NCBI RefSeq assembly: GCF_030813245.1
Contig: NZ_JAUSUA010000001.1
Span: 186,001 to 250,000, forward strand
DNA: 64,000 nucleotides
Source of the DNA: Alkalicoccobacillus murimartini
Lineage (GTDB): Bacteria; Bacillota; Bacilli; Bacillales; Bacillaceae_D
Direction of reading: 5' to 3'
Shown: in pieces, positions 38,519 through 47,349 of the stretch
How the letters are laid out: every line of letters begins with the position of its first letter
Numbering within the stretch: position 1 is the stretch's first letter
Position numbers and translations under genes: made by a program
Notes under the pieces: model-generated
What the model saw: the letters and a program-made list of their open reading frames with translations, nothing else
Told to the model about the DNA's origin: nothing
Databases searched by the model: none

Positions 38519-39346
38519 TTGCATACAGTCTGGAAAGGGAGCATTAGTTTTGGGCTTGTAAGTATCCCGGTGAAATTGCATACGGCAACTGAAAATAAAG
38601 ATATAAAATTAAGGCAGCTCCACAAAGCTTGTCACACTCCGATCTCCTATCAAAAGCATTGTCCAAATTGTGAGCAAGAAGTGGATCCAGAAGAAATAGT
38701 GAAGGCGTACGAATACAGTAAAAACAAATTCGTTGTGCTCGATGAAGAGGACTTAAAGCAATTAAAAAAAGAAAACGAAGATAAAGCGGTTGAGATCCTT
38801 GATTTTGTAAAGCTAGAAGAAATTGATCCTATTTATTTTGAGCGTAGTTACTTTTTAGCTCCGGGTGATGGAGGAAATAAAGCGTATTCACTCCTGCATA
38901 AAGCTCTAGAGCAATCAGGGAAGATTGGTGTAGCTAAAATTATTATTCGGTCGAAGGAACAATTAGCGATCGTCCGCGTTTATCAGCAATGCCTATTAAT
39001 GGAAACCATCCATTTTCCTGATGAGGTTCGTAAAGTAGAGGATGTCCCGTCAATTCCAATGGATAAAGACGTGGATACTAAACAATTAAAAACAGCTTTG
39101 CTCTTAATTGATCAGTTAACGACAAGCTTTGATCCAACAGCTTATCATGATGAATACCGAGAAGACATGATGAAACTTATAGAGCAGAAACAATCTGGCG
39201 AGGAAACCGTTACAGCTTCTAGTAAGAAACCAACGGCTACAAATGTAACTGATTTAACAGCAGCACTTCAAGAATCGTTAGAGCGAACAAAACCAAAACG
39301 TAAGGCTGCGGTTAAGCGGAAAACTCCTGCTCGAAAAAAAGCATAA
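38519..39346 (+). CDS. ku: DNA end-binding protein Ku
   Basis: A 275-residue bacterial Ku forming a ring homodimer at double-strand ends and recruiting LigD. The Ku core (MHTVWKGSISFGLVSIPVKL, HCPNCEQEVDPEEIV, SYFLAPGDGGNKAYSLL) is complete, and the tail is lysine-rich (KRKAAVKRKTPARKKA) as in Ku proteins that recruit ligase. TTG 38519 follows GTGAGG by eight bases and gives the family start. In spores this system repairs breaks at germination. In B. subtilis ykoUV lies elsewhere, so the place next to yrrS-mtnN differs. Confidence 0.94.
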   Translation: MHTVWKGSISFGLVSIPVKLHTATENKDIKLRQLHKACHTPISYQKHCPNCEQEVDPEEIVKAYEYSKNKFVVLDEEDLKQLKKENEDKAVEILDFVKLEEIDPIYFERSYFLAPGDGGNKAYSLLHKALEQSGKIGVAKIIIRSKEQLAIVRVYQQCLLMETIHFPDEVRKVEDVPSIPMDKDVDTKQLKTALLLIDQLTTSFDPTAYHDEYREDMMKLIEQKQSGEETVTASSKKPTATNVTDLTAALQESLERTKPKRKAAVKRKTPARKKA

Positions 39347-39414
39347 TATCGTTTGACCCCCTGATTGGTGTATACTATTTGTATAGTTCGCGCATGAAGA
39401 GAAGGGACGTATGA

Positions 39415-40113
39415 ATGTTGGTTATTGGGATTATAGGAGCAATGGAAGAAGAAGTTGTGTTATTACGTAGTAAGCTTGAGGATCGAAAAGACCGTACGAT
39501 TGCGGGTTGCGAATTTCATGAAGGTAGGATTAATGGGGTAGACGTTGTCTTATTAAAATCCGGAATTGGAAAAGTGAATGCGGCAATTGGTACAACACTA
39601 TTAATTCAACTGTTTTCACCTGATCGGATCATTAATACTGGTTCGGCAGGTGGGTTTTATCAATCGCTTTCTGTTGGTAACATCGTGATTTCAACAGAGG
39701 TGCGTTATCATGATGTTGATGCCACTGTATTTGGTTATGAATATGGACAGGTTCCACAAATGCCGGCATTCTATCAGCCTGATGAGTCCTTGATAGAGGT
39801 GGCAGAACAGGCAGCAAAAGAAGTAGGCATCCACTCACAAAAAGGACTCATTGTTTCTGGTGATTCATTTATGAGTGATGAAGCTAGAGTAGAAGACATC
39901 AAAAAACTGTTCAACGAGCCTTATTGTGCTGAGATGGAAGCTGGAGCCATTGCGCAAGTATGTCAGCAGTTTGAGGTTCCTTTTGTGATCATTCGTTCTT
40001 TATCTGATATTGCTGGAAGCGATGCAAAGGTTTCTTATGATCAATTTTTAGAGACAGCTTCTGTGAATTCCGCTAAGCAAGTCTTATTGATGTTAGATGC
40101 AATAACGAATTAG
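39415..40113 (+). CDS. mtnN: 5'-methylthioadenosine / S-adenosylhomocysteine nucleosidase
   Basis: A 232-residue enzyme clearing MTA and SAH to recover methionine and homocysteine. Catalytic residues are visible: Glu in [11 protein letters not shown], the binding segment [31 protein letters not shown] and the catalytic Asp in [10 protein letters not shown]. It matches B. subtilis mtnN (yrrU). AAGGGA lies seven bases before the ATG. The usual downstream mccA-mccB genes are missing, and yrhC follows. Confidence 0.96.
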   Translation: MLVIGIIGAMEEEVVLLRSKLEDRKDRTIAGCEFHEGRINGVDVVLLKSGIGKVNAAIGTTLLIQLFSPDRIINTGSAGGFYQSLSVGNIVISTEVRYHDVDATVFGYEYGQVPQMPAFYQPDESLIEVAEQAAKEVGIHSQKGLIVSGDSFMSDEARVEDIKKLFNEPYCAEMEAGAIAQVCQQFEVPFVIIRSLSDIAGSDAKVSYDQFLETASVNSAKQVLLMLDAITN

Positions 40114-40202
40114 GAAATACATTCCTTTATTTCCTCCTATTACATCATTTTTTTGATTCAAAGGATGATAGAATAGTTGATAGTAAAGGGAGGCTGATTT
40201 TC

Positions 40203-40439
40203 ATGGAAAACAACAGAGAGAAGATCCTTCTTGGCAAACAAGAAGACTATCATCGTTTTGGTTTCATCCTATGGTCATTAGCCGCTTTTTTGTACGTAGG
40301 ACTTATTATTCCTCAAGACTGGGCAGCAACAACAAGACCACCAGAATTGATGATTCCAGCAATTTGTGTGGCACTTGGATGTGCGCTTATATGTAATCGA
40401 TTATCGATAAGAGCAAGAAAACAATTAGATGAAGACTAA
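40203..40439 (+). CDS. yrhC: YrhC-family small membrane protein
   Basis: A 78-residue protein with two spans (about 20-38 and 48-68) and charged ends, MENNREKILLGKQEDYHRFG and RARKQLDED. It matches the YrhC family, encoded with mtnN and mccAB in B. subtilis. Function unknown. GGGAGG lies upstream. The hairpin 40470-40522 follows. Confidence 0.8.
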   Translation: MENNREKILLGKQEDYHRFGFILWSLAAFLYVGLIIPQDWAATTRPPELMIPAICVALGCALICNRLSIRARKQLDED

Positions 40440-40469
40440 CAATGGCTAGACAGAGCTGTTTTAGTTATC

Positions 40470-40522
40470 AAAAAACCGAATCATTATGCTGTTAAGCTAG
40501 CATAATTGGTTCGGTTTTTTTT
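40470..40522. terminator. Terminator hairpin after yrhC (family copy C)
   Basis: ACCGAATCATTATGCT pairs with AGCATAATTGGTTCGGT around GTTAAGCT, with A before and eight T after. It is one of four related hairpins in this window (others at 40940, 47397 and 59246). Confidence 0.88.
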
Positions 40523-40580
40523 GTTGTTAAAAGGGTAATGGATCTGTAAACCTTATACAAGGGAAGGAGAAACCTTAATA

Positions 40581-40853
40581 ATGAATAGAACGTGTAGTTA
40601 CTGCAATCGAGACATTCCTCTTTGGAAAGTAATTCTTTCAAATTGGCGTAGTATAAACTGTCCACATTGTAAAAATAGAAATTACACAACCAAGTCTACG
40701 CAAAAATTAAATAAATTTTTTCTTTTTGTAGGGACTTTAATTGGAATTATTGTTGCGTTGTCAGCAAATTCGATCTTTGAATTATTAGTATATTTAATCA
40801 TTCTGTTTCCGGTGTTATTAGTCATAAGCGTACCTTTTTATAAATTAGAATAA
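40581..40853 (+). CDS. CxxC-x20-CxxC zinc-ribbon membrane protein (TIGR04104-like)
   Basis: A 90-residue protein: RTCSYCNRDIPLWK and INCPHCKNRN give two CxxC pairs about 20 residues apart, followed by two membrane spans (about 43-62 and 66-86). This layout matches a small family of Bacillus membrane zinc-finger proteins of unknown function. GAAGGAG lies before the ATG. It stands alone between hairpin copies C and A. Confidence 0.8.
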   Translation: MNRTCSYCNRDIPLWKVILSNWRSINCPHCKNRNYTTKSTQKLNKFFLFVGTLIGIIVALSANSIFELLVYLIILFPVLLVISVPFYKLE

Positions 40854-40871
40854 CGATTAACCCGTCTGGAC

Positions 40872-40988
40872 ACTTGCCAGCCCGCGGGTGCGGAGCGTAT
40901 GTCCGGAGCGATAGCTACTCTCATAATAAGATCGGACAAAAAAACCGACACATTATGCTCGTTAAACAGCATAATGTGTCGGTTTTCA
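40872..40988. repeat. Composite repeat, copy A (GC-rich module plus hairpin)
   Basis: The module AGCCCGCGGGTGCGGA, then GTCCGGAGCGA, is followed by GGACAAAAAA and the hairpin CCGACACATTATGCT / AGCATAATGTGTCGG at 40940-40986. The same order occurs at 47350-47447 with only scattered changes. The hairpin also acts as a bidirectional terminator between the zinc-ribbon gene and the convergent Nudix gene. Confidence 0.85.
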
Positions 40989-41009
40989 TCTTATTACGTC
41001 TCAAGCTCT

Positions 41010-41621
41010 TTATTTTGCTTTTAAGATAGAGAGGAACGTAACCATGATTCGAGCGGTAAGCCCCCAGATCACTCGGCCATCATAATGGAAAACATGTTCA
41101 GTATATGTTTGTTTTCGATCCGTATAGGCGGAACGATTAGCAATAAGGTGAAGCGGGAAATCTTCGGAAAATGTAAAATGAAATGATGTCTGATGCTCTT
41201 CTGGTGGATTCTCCAATAAGTAGGTTAACGGAATGCGAAACGTTGAAGATACTTCAGCCTGATTAGGACAAATCTTATTTGGTTCTGCGATGTAACAAAC
41301 AAATGGAAAAATCGTACCACGTCTTGGACTCATAATAGGTTCAAGCGGTGAAAGCATATGGATGTCGGTGAGGGATAGACCAAGTTCTTCACACAATTCC
41401 CGAGAGGCTGCGGCTTCTGGAGTTTTATCATCTGGATCAATACGACCACCAGGGAAACAAATTTCACCAGGTTGGCTACGCATTGATAAAGAACGAACCT
41501 CAAATAATAAGGATAAACTTTGATCTGCTTCACGAACCAGTGGCAACATGACAGCAGCATCCCGATCAGTCTGCATCGTATGATTGGTTAACATTTCCTG
41601 AATCATTTGGATATCTTCCAT
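41010..41621 (-). CDS. Nudix hydrolase, CoA pyrophosphatase type
   Basis: A 203-residue Nudix protein. The Nudix box is in PEAAASRELCEELGL, preceded by the UPF0035-type signature SQPGEICFPGGRIDP, which marks the NUDT7/8 CoA diphosphatase branch, and followed by LEPIMSPRRGTIFPFVCYI. It probably splits CoA or its derivatives to 4'-phosphopantetheine. ATG 41621 has GAAAGG six bases before it. The rest of the frame upstream to 41684 lacks a ribosome site. Confidence 0.86.
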   Translation of the reverse strand: MEDIQMIQEMLTNHTMQTDRDAAVMLPLVREADQSLSLLFEVRSLSMRSQPGEICFPGGRIDPDDKTPEAAASRELCEELGLSLTDIHMLSPLEPIMSPRRGTIFPFVCYIAEPNKICPNQAEVSSTFRIPLTYLLENPPEEHQTSFHFTFSEDFPLHLIANRSAYTDRKQTYTEHVFHYDGRVIWGLTARIMVTFLSILKAK

Positions 41622-41686
41622 GACAATCCTTTCGTAAACGGTTAATTTATTTGCATTGAGAAAATATGTGAGGATATATGACAAAA

Positions 41687-41808
41687 TTACTGTATCTTCG
41701 TTGTCATTGCTTTAAAGTAGGACTTAGGAAAGGTCACTGACCTAGCTTCCAAAATGTTCTCTCTACTCTCCCCCATTGCGGCGGTTCGCTAAGCGGACCG
41801 CCACTTTT
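41687..41808 (+). ncRNA. Candidate small RNA with C-rich seed and terminator
   Basis: There is no plus-strand gene upstream that would need this terminator: GGCGGTTCGCT and AGCGGACCGCC pair around A at about 41780-41802, followed by ACTTTTTT. Upstream lie a perfect 13-bp palindrome AGGTCACTGACCT (41731-41743) and an unpaired pyrimidine stretch CTCTCTACTCTCCCCC like the C-rich seeds of Gram-positive sRNAs. TTGCAT (41651) and TATATG (41675), 18 bp apart, are a weak promoter. Speculative. Confidence 0.35.
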
Positions 41809-41812
41809 TTGT

Positions 41813-42805
41813 TTAATATAAAAGATCGAGAAATTCTTCTTTCGTAACTTTTCCAAAGAAGCTTGTAATATCAACTTCTTGTAAAGCCTCAGCAAGTGCT
41901 GCGGATTCAAATTTTGTTCCGTTAAGTACTTCCTCTAATTCACTCACATCTTTTACACCAAAAAAATCACCATAAATTTTGCTCGATACAATATGTCCTT
42001 TACGAACATTTAATCGGACATCCACATTCCCACCTGCAAAGCGTTTTGTTCGTTGAATATCAAAGGTAGGTGATTTTCCATAATTCCAATCCCAGTTTTG
42101 ATAACGTTCCTCAGATAGCTTATGAATAGCTTGCCAATCCTGCTCCGTTAATTGATAAGTAGGAATTTCACCTTCCGTGTTAAAGATATAGCGAAGTAAG
42201 ATCTTTTTGAATGCGTCCATTTCAACAGGTGTTTCTAGGAATTCGCTAATGTTTGCGACACGGCTACGAATGGACTTAATCCCTTTTGAACGGATTTTTT
42301 CGTCCTTTACATTTAATGCTGAAACAACATTCTCAATTTCTGAATCGAGCATTAATGTACCATGACTAAACATTCTTCCTTTCGTTGTGAACTGGGCGTT
42401 TCCAGATATTTTTCTTTCCCCGACATGAATATCGTTTCGACCACTAAGTTCAGCCTCAACACCTAACTTAGCTAAGGCTTTTACAACTGGCTCAGTAAAT
42501 TTCTTGAAGTTGTGAAAAGAATGACCGTCATCTTCAGCAATGAAACTAAAATTCAAATTACCTTCATCATGATAGACAGCACCACCACCTGAGAGACGTC
42601 GCACAACACGAAGATTTTTTTCCTCTACGTAGTTTAAATTAATTTCTTCATATGTATTTTGGTTTTTTCCAATGATGATGGAAGGCTGATTAACATAAAA
42701 CAGCAAATACGTGTCTTTAGGATCAAGATTCTTTAAGGCATATTCCTCAATCGCTAAATTTATTTGTGGATCAGTAATTCCAGTGTTATCAATAAATTTC
42801 ATCAT
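41813..42805 (-). CDS. lplJ: Lipoate-protein ligase (LplJ type)
   Basis: A 330-residue enzyme attaching free lipoate to lipoyl domains. The catalytic fold shows LFYVNQPSIIIGKNQNTYEE, RRLSGGGAVYHDEGNLNFSF, the lysine segment GRNDIHVGERKISGNAQ and SHGTLMLDSEI, and the accessory C-terminal domain is complete. The length equals B. subtilis LplJ. ATG 42805 lies eight bases behind GAGGAG; the frame upstream is not translated. Monocistronic. Confidence 0.93.
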   Translation of the reverse strand: MMKFIDNTGITDPQINLAIEEYALKNLDPKDTYLLFYVNQPSIIIGKNQNTYEEINLNYVEEKNLRVVRRLSGGGAVYHDEGNLNFSFIAEDDGHSFHNFKKFTEPVVKALAKLGVEAELSGRNDIHVGERKISGNAQFTTKGRMFSHGTLMLDSEIENVVSALNVKDEKIRSKGIKSIRSRVANISEFLETPVEMDAFKKILLRYIFNTEGEIPTYQLTEQDWQAIHKLSEERYQNWDWNYGKSPTFDIQRTKRFAGGNVDVRLNVRKGHIVSSKIYGDFFGVKDVSELEEVLNGTKFESAALAEALQEVDITSFFGKVTKEEFLDLLY

Positions 42806-42969
42806 TTCATTAACTCCTCTATTAGTAAACATCTTTTAATACTAGTATATCCATCTTTATGGAACGGGTCGAGTTGTAATACTTGAAACAATGCGTATTG
42901 CGTTATTTTGGTAAATGGCTGGAACCCTCAATGAATTTGTCCGTATAAATAATAGAGGGGGAGAGTACC

Positions 42970-43971
42970 TTGGACCTAAAATTAATAAAAGAAGTAGCAT
43001 CGTATTATGGAACAGAAGTTGTTTCATGTCTAGGTGGTTTCTTTCAGAACGTTTATCATATAAAAGACAGAGAGAGAGAATATGTTCTTAAGGGTCAGCT
43101 GGCAGAACATACGAGCTATAGAAAACTCCAATCAGAACTAATCTGGATGCAAACACTTAGAGAAAGCGGAATGAGTGTACCTGAGCATATACCCACGTTA
43201 AATGGAGAACGGATTGTAAAAGTTCGTGATCAGGAGAAGGTTTATTTTTTTGTAGCATTTGCAAAGGCAAAAGGGTCTATTGTTTCACCTAAGCTTTGGA
43301 ACAGTGAATACTTTGAATTGTGGGGCAGAGCACTAGGAAAAATGCACGCCGCAGCATCTGTATTTAAAGAACCAGATGAAGAATTTGAATTGCCTCATTG
43401 GAGTACAAGTCCTGATTTTTTAGCAATTCATGAATCGTTTGATCCAGAGATTTTTGATATCTATCAAGAAATGGTTAGCTATTCAACCACATTACCTGTT
43501 TCTAACATGACATTTGGGATCATCCACAATGATTTTCACCACAACAATTTTCTTGTACATAAGGATAAGGGCGTCCCTATCAATTTTGGAGATGCACAGT
43601 ACAATTATTACTTTTATGATCTTGCTGTGAGCATTTATCATACGGTCCATTCAATTCGTACATCTCAAGATCCATCCTCGTTTCTGGTTACGTTTTTAAC
43701 TCACTTTTTTAAGGGATATCAGTCGGAGCATTGCCGTATCGAACAGTTTGGAGATTGGATTGAACAGCTACATCCGTTTCTGGCTTACCGGAGAATGTAT
43801 TCCTATGAATATATGCAACTTTACCTGTCAGTGGAGAAAAAAAGGGAACATCAATCTTATTTCCATAAGATGAAACAAGATATCCTTACGCAATCGCCTG
43901 TATTAGAATATCCAAATTCCTTTTTCGAACGAATAATGGATGAGGTTTCCAAAAAAGAGAGAGGGGTATAG
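42970..43971 (+). CDS. APH/choline-kinase-fold protein with altered metal site
   Basis: A 333-residue protein of the aminoglycoside phosphotransferase fold. The nucleotide lysine lies in REYVLKGQL, and the catalytic loop HNDFHHNNF keeps the HxDxxxxN pattern. The usual IDFDDA metal loop reads INFGDAQYNYYFYDLA, so the DFD aspartates are Asn and Gly. It resembles spore-coat CotS/YutH-like kinase folds only in general shape. The TTG at 42970 has GAGGGGGAG upstream. It may be inactive as a kinase or use another metal ligand. The substrate is unknown. Confidence 0.8.
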   Translation: MDLKLIKEVASYYGTEVVSCLGGFFQNVYHIKDREREYVLKGQLAEHTSYRKLQSELIWMQTLRESGMSVPEHIPTLNGERIVKVRDQEKVYFFVAFAKAKGSIVSPKLWNSEYFELWGRALGKMHAAASVFKEPDEEFELPHWSTSPDFLAIHESFDPEIFDIYQEMVSYSTTLPVSNMTFGIIHNDFHHNNFLVHKDKGVPINFGDAQYNYYFYDLAVSIYHTVHSIRTSQDPSSFLVTFLTHFFKGYQSEHCRIEQFGDWIEQLHPFLAYRRMYSYEYMQLYLSVEKKREHQSYFHKMKQDILTQSPVLEYPNSFFERIMDEVSKKERGV

Positions 43972-44025
43972 TATAATACGGTGGATGAAAGAGTCAACAA
44001 CTAAGAGCTAAGGAGGTCTTAGAAC

Positions 44026-44496
44026 ATGCCAAACGATTTGTTAAAGAAAAAACTACTGCTTGTGAATGGATACGTCTGCTTCTGTTTATCTATTATGATA
44101 TTGGTCATTTTCACACCAGTTGGAGGGAATAATCTTCATATTTGGTTGGGTGTATTCTTAGTATTAGTTGGGTTAAATCAGCTTGCTAAGTTTCGATTTC
44201 GTTACTATTTGACAAAATGGTCAAAAGAAATTACTGAATATAAATACAAAAAGCTTGGATCGATCGAGTGGAAGAAGTGGGATCGTCACTTGTTTTCCAT
44301 TTGGGGCTGGATGATCCTTGGAGCTATCTATATCATGTCAGGATTGTTCGTTATGCCTCAAGTAGCACTCGAGACTATTCCAATCGCATTACTTCTTGGG
44401 GTTTGGCTAATTTTCATTCTTGTGATCAACCTGTATGTAGTGTCGGATAATAAGAGACTCAAAAAACTAATTCAAGGTGAAACGATTGATGCCTAA
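44026..44496 (+). CDS. Four-span membrane protein of unknown function
   Basis: A 156-residue protein with hydrophobic spans near 10-31, 36-52, 90-110 and 117-138, joined by a basic, Tyr- and Trp-rich cytoplasmic loop (FRFRYYLTKWSKEITEYKYK). AAGGAGG precedes the ATG. I recognise no family. It may be co-transcribed with the APH-fold gene 54 bases upstream. Confidence 0.7.
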   Translation: MPNDLLKKKLLLVNGYVCFCLSIMILVIFTPVGGNNLHIWLGVFLVLVGLNQLAKFRFRYYLTKWSKEITEYKYKKLGSIEWKKWDRHLFSIWGWMILGAIYIMSGLFVMPQVALETIPIALLLGVWLIFILVINLYVVSDNKRLKKLIQGETIDA

Positions 44497-44500
44497 ACAA

Positions 44501-44533
44501 AAACAGCCACTCTCTAGAAAGGAGAGTGGCTGT
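44501..44533 (-). terminator. Terminator of the YfcC gene (minus strand)
   Basis: AGCCACTCTC and GAGAGTGGCT pair around TAGAAAG. On the minus strand the stem is followed by a run of T (the plus strand shows AAAAA before it), directly after the YfcC stop. Confidence 0.75.
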
Positions 44534-44540
44534 AGTCGTG

Positions 44541-45953
44541 TTAGGATAAGCCTATCCAAACAGCTACAAGTAAACCTAGAATCGCAATAATAATCCAAGC
44601 AACAACTAGCTTCCAAATATACTTAAACCAACGAGTATACGGGATGCCAGCAAGTGCTAGGCATGCCATAAGAACACCGTTTGTTGGATTCACCGTACTC
44701 ATCACGCCGTCTCCATACTGATATGCCAGTACAGCTACCTGGCGCTGTATCTCTAATAAATCTGCAAGAGGTGTCATAATTGGCATGGTAGTAGCGGCTT
44801 GTCCACTGCCGGATGGAATAAAAAAATTGATAAAGAGTTGAACAAAAAACATACCGATCACAGCAAAGGCTCCTGGTATTTGACTAATAAGTGCAGAAAG
44901 CTGATAGACAATCGTGTCTAATACCTGACCTTGTTCCATCACCACAAGTATGGCCCGAGCAAATCCTACAATTAAAGCCCCATAAGCTACATCCTTCATT
45001 CCATTTGTAAAAGCTTCAAACGTGCCGTTAATACGTAGGCCACCAATTAAACCGGCAATTAATCCAATCGCAAGAAACGTACCAGTCATTTCTGTTAAGT
45101 ACCAATCCCACTCAAAAATTCCGTACATGTTGATGGCAAATCCAGCTACTACAGACAATAGAACAAAGGCATGTCGCCGACTAAATGGTTTAATTTGATC
45201 TGGAGTAGACGAAGAGATGGTATCTTGTTGAGGTAAATCAGCTAAATAACTAGATGAAGGGTCTTTCTTTACCTTAGCAGCATATCTCATAACAAGAATA
45301 ATAGCCGTAAGTAAAAAGAAAACATAGACTACTAAACGAAACCCAATTCCACTGAACAAGGGTACCTCAGCAATTGTTTGAGCAACCCCTACGGTGAATG
45401 GATTGGCCATCCCACCAACAAAACCGCAGACAGCACCAAGATTAAGCATTGACATACCAGTGATTGAGTCATAGCCTAATGCTTTGGCTACTGCAATTCC
45501 AATTGGCACAAATATAATAACCTCTTCCGATAATCCAATCGTGGCTCCAGGAATAGAGAAGGCAATCATAATAACCGGAATAAGTAATGCGCCGTTATGT
45601 TTAAGTCGACTGACTAATCCATACACAGCAGCGTCAATTGCTCCTGTTTTAGTAATTACACCAAATGTACCGCCAATTAAAAAAATATAAAAGATAATTT
45701 GTGCAGAGTCTTCCATTCCTAGAGGGATGGCTTGTAAGATTTCAAATGGACTAATAGGGTTGGACTCAACCGTCTGATAACTACCTTCAACAAGGATCGT
45801 TCGTCCATCTTGTTCCACTCTTTCGAAGCTTCCGGCTGAAAGAAAATACGTTGATAGAGCTGCTAATACAATCATAAAGGATAATAAAGCATAGGTATGT
45901 GGCAGTTCCCACTTACTCTTTTTCTTGTCTAGTTGTTGATCTTGATGTCTCAC
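44541..45953 (-). CDS. YfcC-family transporter
   Basis: A 470-residue inner-membrane carrier with about 12 spans, related to the DcuC/YfcC C4-dicarboxylate and basic amino-acid carriers. Marks are GATIGLSEEVIIFVPIG, GGMANPFTVGVAQTIAE and the second half-repeat INFFIPSGSGQAATTMPIM with NPTNGVLMACLALAGIPY. The start is GTG, with AAGGTGG close upstream. It is divergent from an M20 amidohydrolase, which suggests import of an acylated amino acid or dipeptide for hydrolysis. Confidence 0.87.
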   Translation of the reverse strand: MRHQDQQLDKKKSKWELPHTYALLSFMIVLAALSTYFLSAGSFERVEQDGRTILVEGSYQTVESNPISPFEILQAIPLGMEDSAQIIFYIFLIGGTFGVITKTGAIDAAVYGLVSRLKHNGALLIPVIMIAFSIPGATIGLSEEVIIFVPIGIAVAKALGYDSITGMSMLNLGAVCGFVGGMANPFTVGVAQTIAEVPLFSGIGFRLVVYVFFLLTAIILVMRYAAKVKKDPSSSYLADLPQQDTISSSTPDQIKPFSRRHAFVLLSVVAGFAINMYGIFEWDWYLTEMTGTFLAIGLIAGLIGGLRINGTFEAFTNGMKDVAYGALIVGFARAILVVMEQGQVLDTIVYQLSALISQIPGAFAVIGMFFVQLFINFFIPSGSGQAATTMPIMTPLADLLEIQRQVAVLAYQYGDGVMSTVNPTNGVLMACLALAGIPYTRWFKYIWKLVVAWIIIAILGLLVAVWIGLS

Positions 45954-46066
45954 AATTCCACCTTACCATTCTAGTATAATTATACAGTGTGTTGTATTTT
46001 GTCTTTTATAAGAATAAAGGATACAATAAAAAAGTCAAGTTAGTAATTTTCACGGAGGAGATTTAA

Positions 46067-47236
46067 ATGAAAGATCAAATTAAAGTACATATTGAAAATC
46101 AACGAGACCGTTATTATGAAATTAGCCAATATATTGGTCATCACCCAGAGCTTGGTCATCAAGAATTTAAAGCAGCTAAAACGCTAACAGATGAGCTCAG
46201 CCAACAAGGGTTTAAGGTAACAATGGGAACATGTGGATTGGATACTGCTTTTGAAGCGGTTTATGATAGTGGGAAGCCAGGAGCGAAAATTGGTTTCATG
46301 GCAGAATATGATGCCTTACCTGAATTAGGTCATGCCTGTGGTCACAATCTAATTGGAACAATGGCTATAGCCGCTGGAATTGGTTTAAGCAAGGCCATTT
46401 CAGAAACTGGTGGAGCAGTGTATGTGTATGGAACGCCAGCTGAAGAAACAACTGGAGCTAAGGTCAATATGTCTGACGAAGGTGTATTATCCCATTTAGA
46501 TGCAGCCATGATGGTTCATCCTTCAGCTGAGCATATGGCAAGTGGTTCGTCACTCGCAATGGACGCCATTCAATTTGAATTTTTTGGTCGAGCTTCTCAC
46601 GCTGCTAATTCTCCTCATAAAGGCATTAATGCACTTGATGCTGTTATCCAAACGTTTAATAGCATCAACGCGCTACGTGAGCATTTGCCTTCAGACGTTC
46701 GCATCCATGGCATTATTACAGATGGAGGCTATGCGGCTAATATTGTACCTGATTATGCAAAAGCTCAATTTTATGTACGTTCAGCCAAACGATCTGATTT
46801 GAATACAATTCTTGAAAAGGTAAAAAATTGTGCTAAAGGCGCATCACTTGCTACTGGTGCAAGGTTAGAGTCTTCATTTTATGAGTTTTCTTATGACGAT
46901 ATGAATACGAATGAGACCCTATCTGGATTGTTTACATCTAATGTTCTAGGCCTTGGTGTAACAAAAGATGAAATTAAAAAGGAAGAGGATGGAGGCTCAT
47001 TAGATATGGGGAATGTGAGCCAGGTTGTTCCTTCGATCCATCCATACGTAAAAATATCCGATACGAATTGTGATTATCACACGCATGAATTTCGAGAAGC
47101 AGCGCTAAGTCAACAAGGGTTTGAGGGACTTATGCTCGGGGCTACGTCTATGGCCTTAACCGGCTATGATCTCATGACAAAACCAGAGCTATTAAAGCAA
47201 GTCAAAGATGAGTTTGAAGCGTGGAAGAATAAATAA
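46067..47236 (+). CDS. M20-family amidohydrolase (AbgB/PM20D-like)
   Basis: A 389-residue metal-dependent amidohydrolase. Di-metal ligands are in AEYDALPELGHACGHN and YGTPAEETTGAKV, and the small dimerisation domain lies near 180-295. The family cleaves acyl-amino acids or aminobenzoyl-glutamate. GGAGGAG lies before the ATG. It is convergent with the ABC genes and divergent from the YfcC carrier, and likely works with the latter. Confidence 0.9.
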   Translation: MKDQIKVHIENQRDRYYEISQYIGHHPELGHQEFKAAKTLTDELSQQGFKVTMGTCGLDTAFEAVYDSGKPGAKIGFMAEYDALPELGHACGHNLIGTMAIAAGIGLSKAISETGGAVYVYGTPAEETTGAKVNMSDEGVLSHLDAAMMVHPSAEHMASGSSLAMDAIQFEFFGRASHAANSPHKGINALDAVIQTFNSINALREHLPSDVRIHGIITDGGYAANIVPDYAKAQFYVRSAKRSDLNTILEKVKNCAKGASLATGARLESSFYEFSYDDMNTNETLSGLFTSNVLGLGVTKDEIKKEEDGGSLDMGNVSQVVPSIHPYVKISDTNCDYHTHEFREAALSQQGFEGLMLGATSMALTGYDLMTKPELLKQVKDEFEAWKNK

Positions 47237-47349
47237 TTTTCTTATAATGAAGAAGATGGACATAACAAGATAAATGAGTGAAGAGGCGACAAATCAAATT
47301 TATAGAACATCTCCAGAAAAGCTTTATTAACCTGCAAATAACTCACCCT

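Noticed and set aside
41731-41743. AGGTCACTGACCT as an operator for the Nudix or lipoate ligase gene
   Set aside because: It is a perfect palindrome but no promoter with a fitting position on either side is clear; I only mention it with the small-RNA idea.
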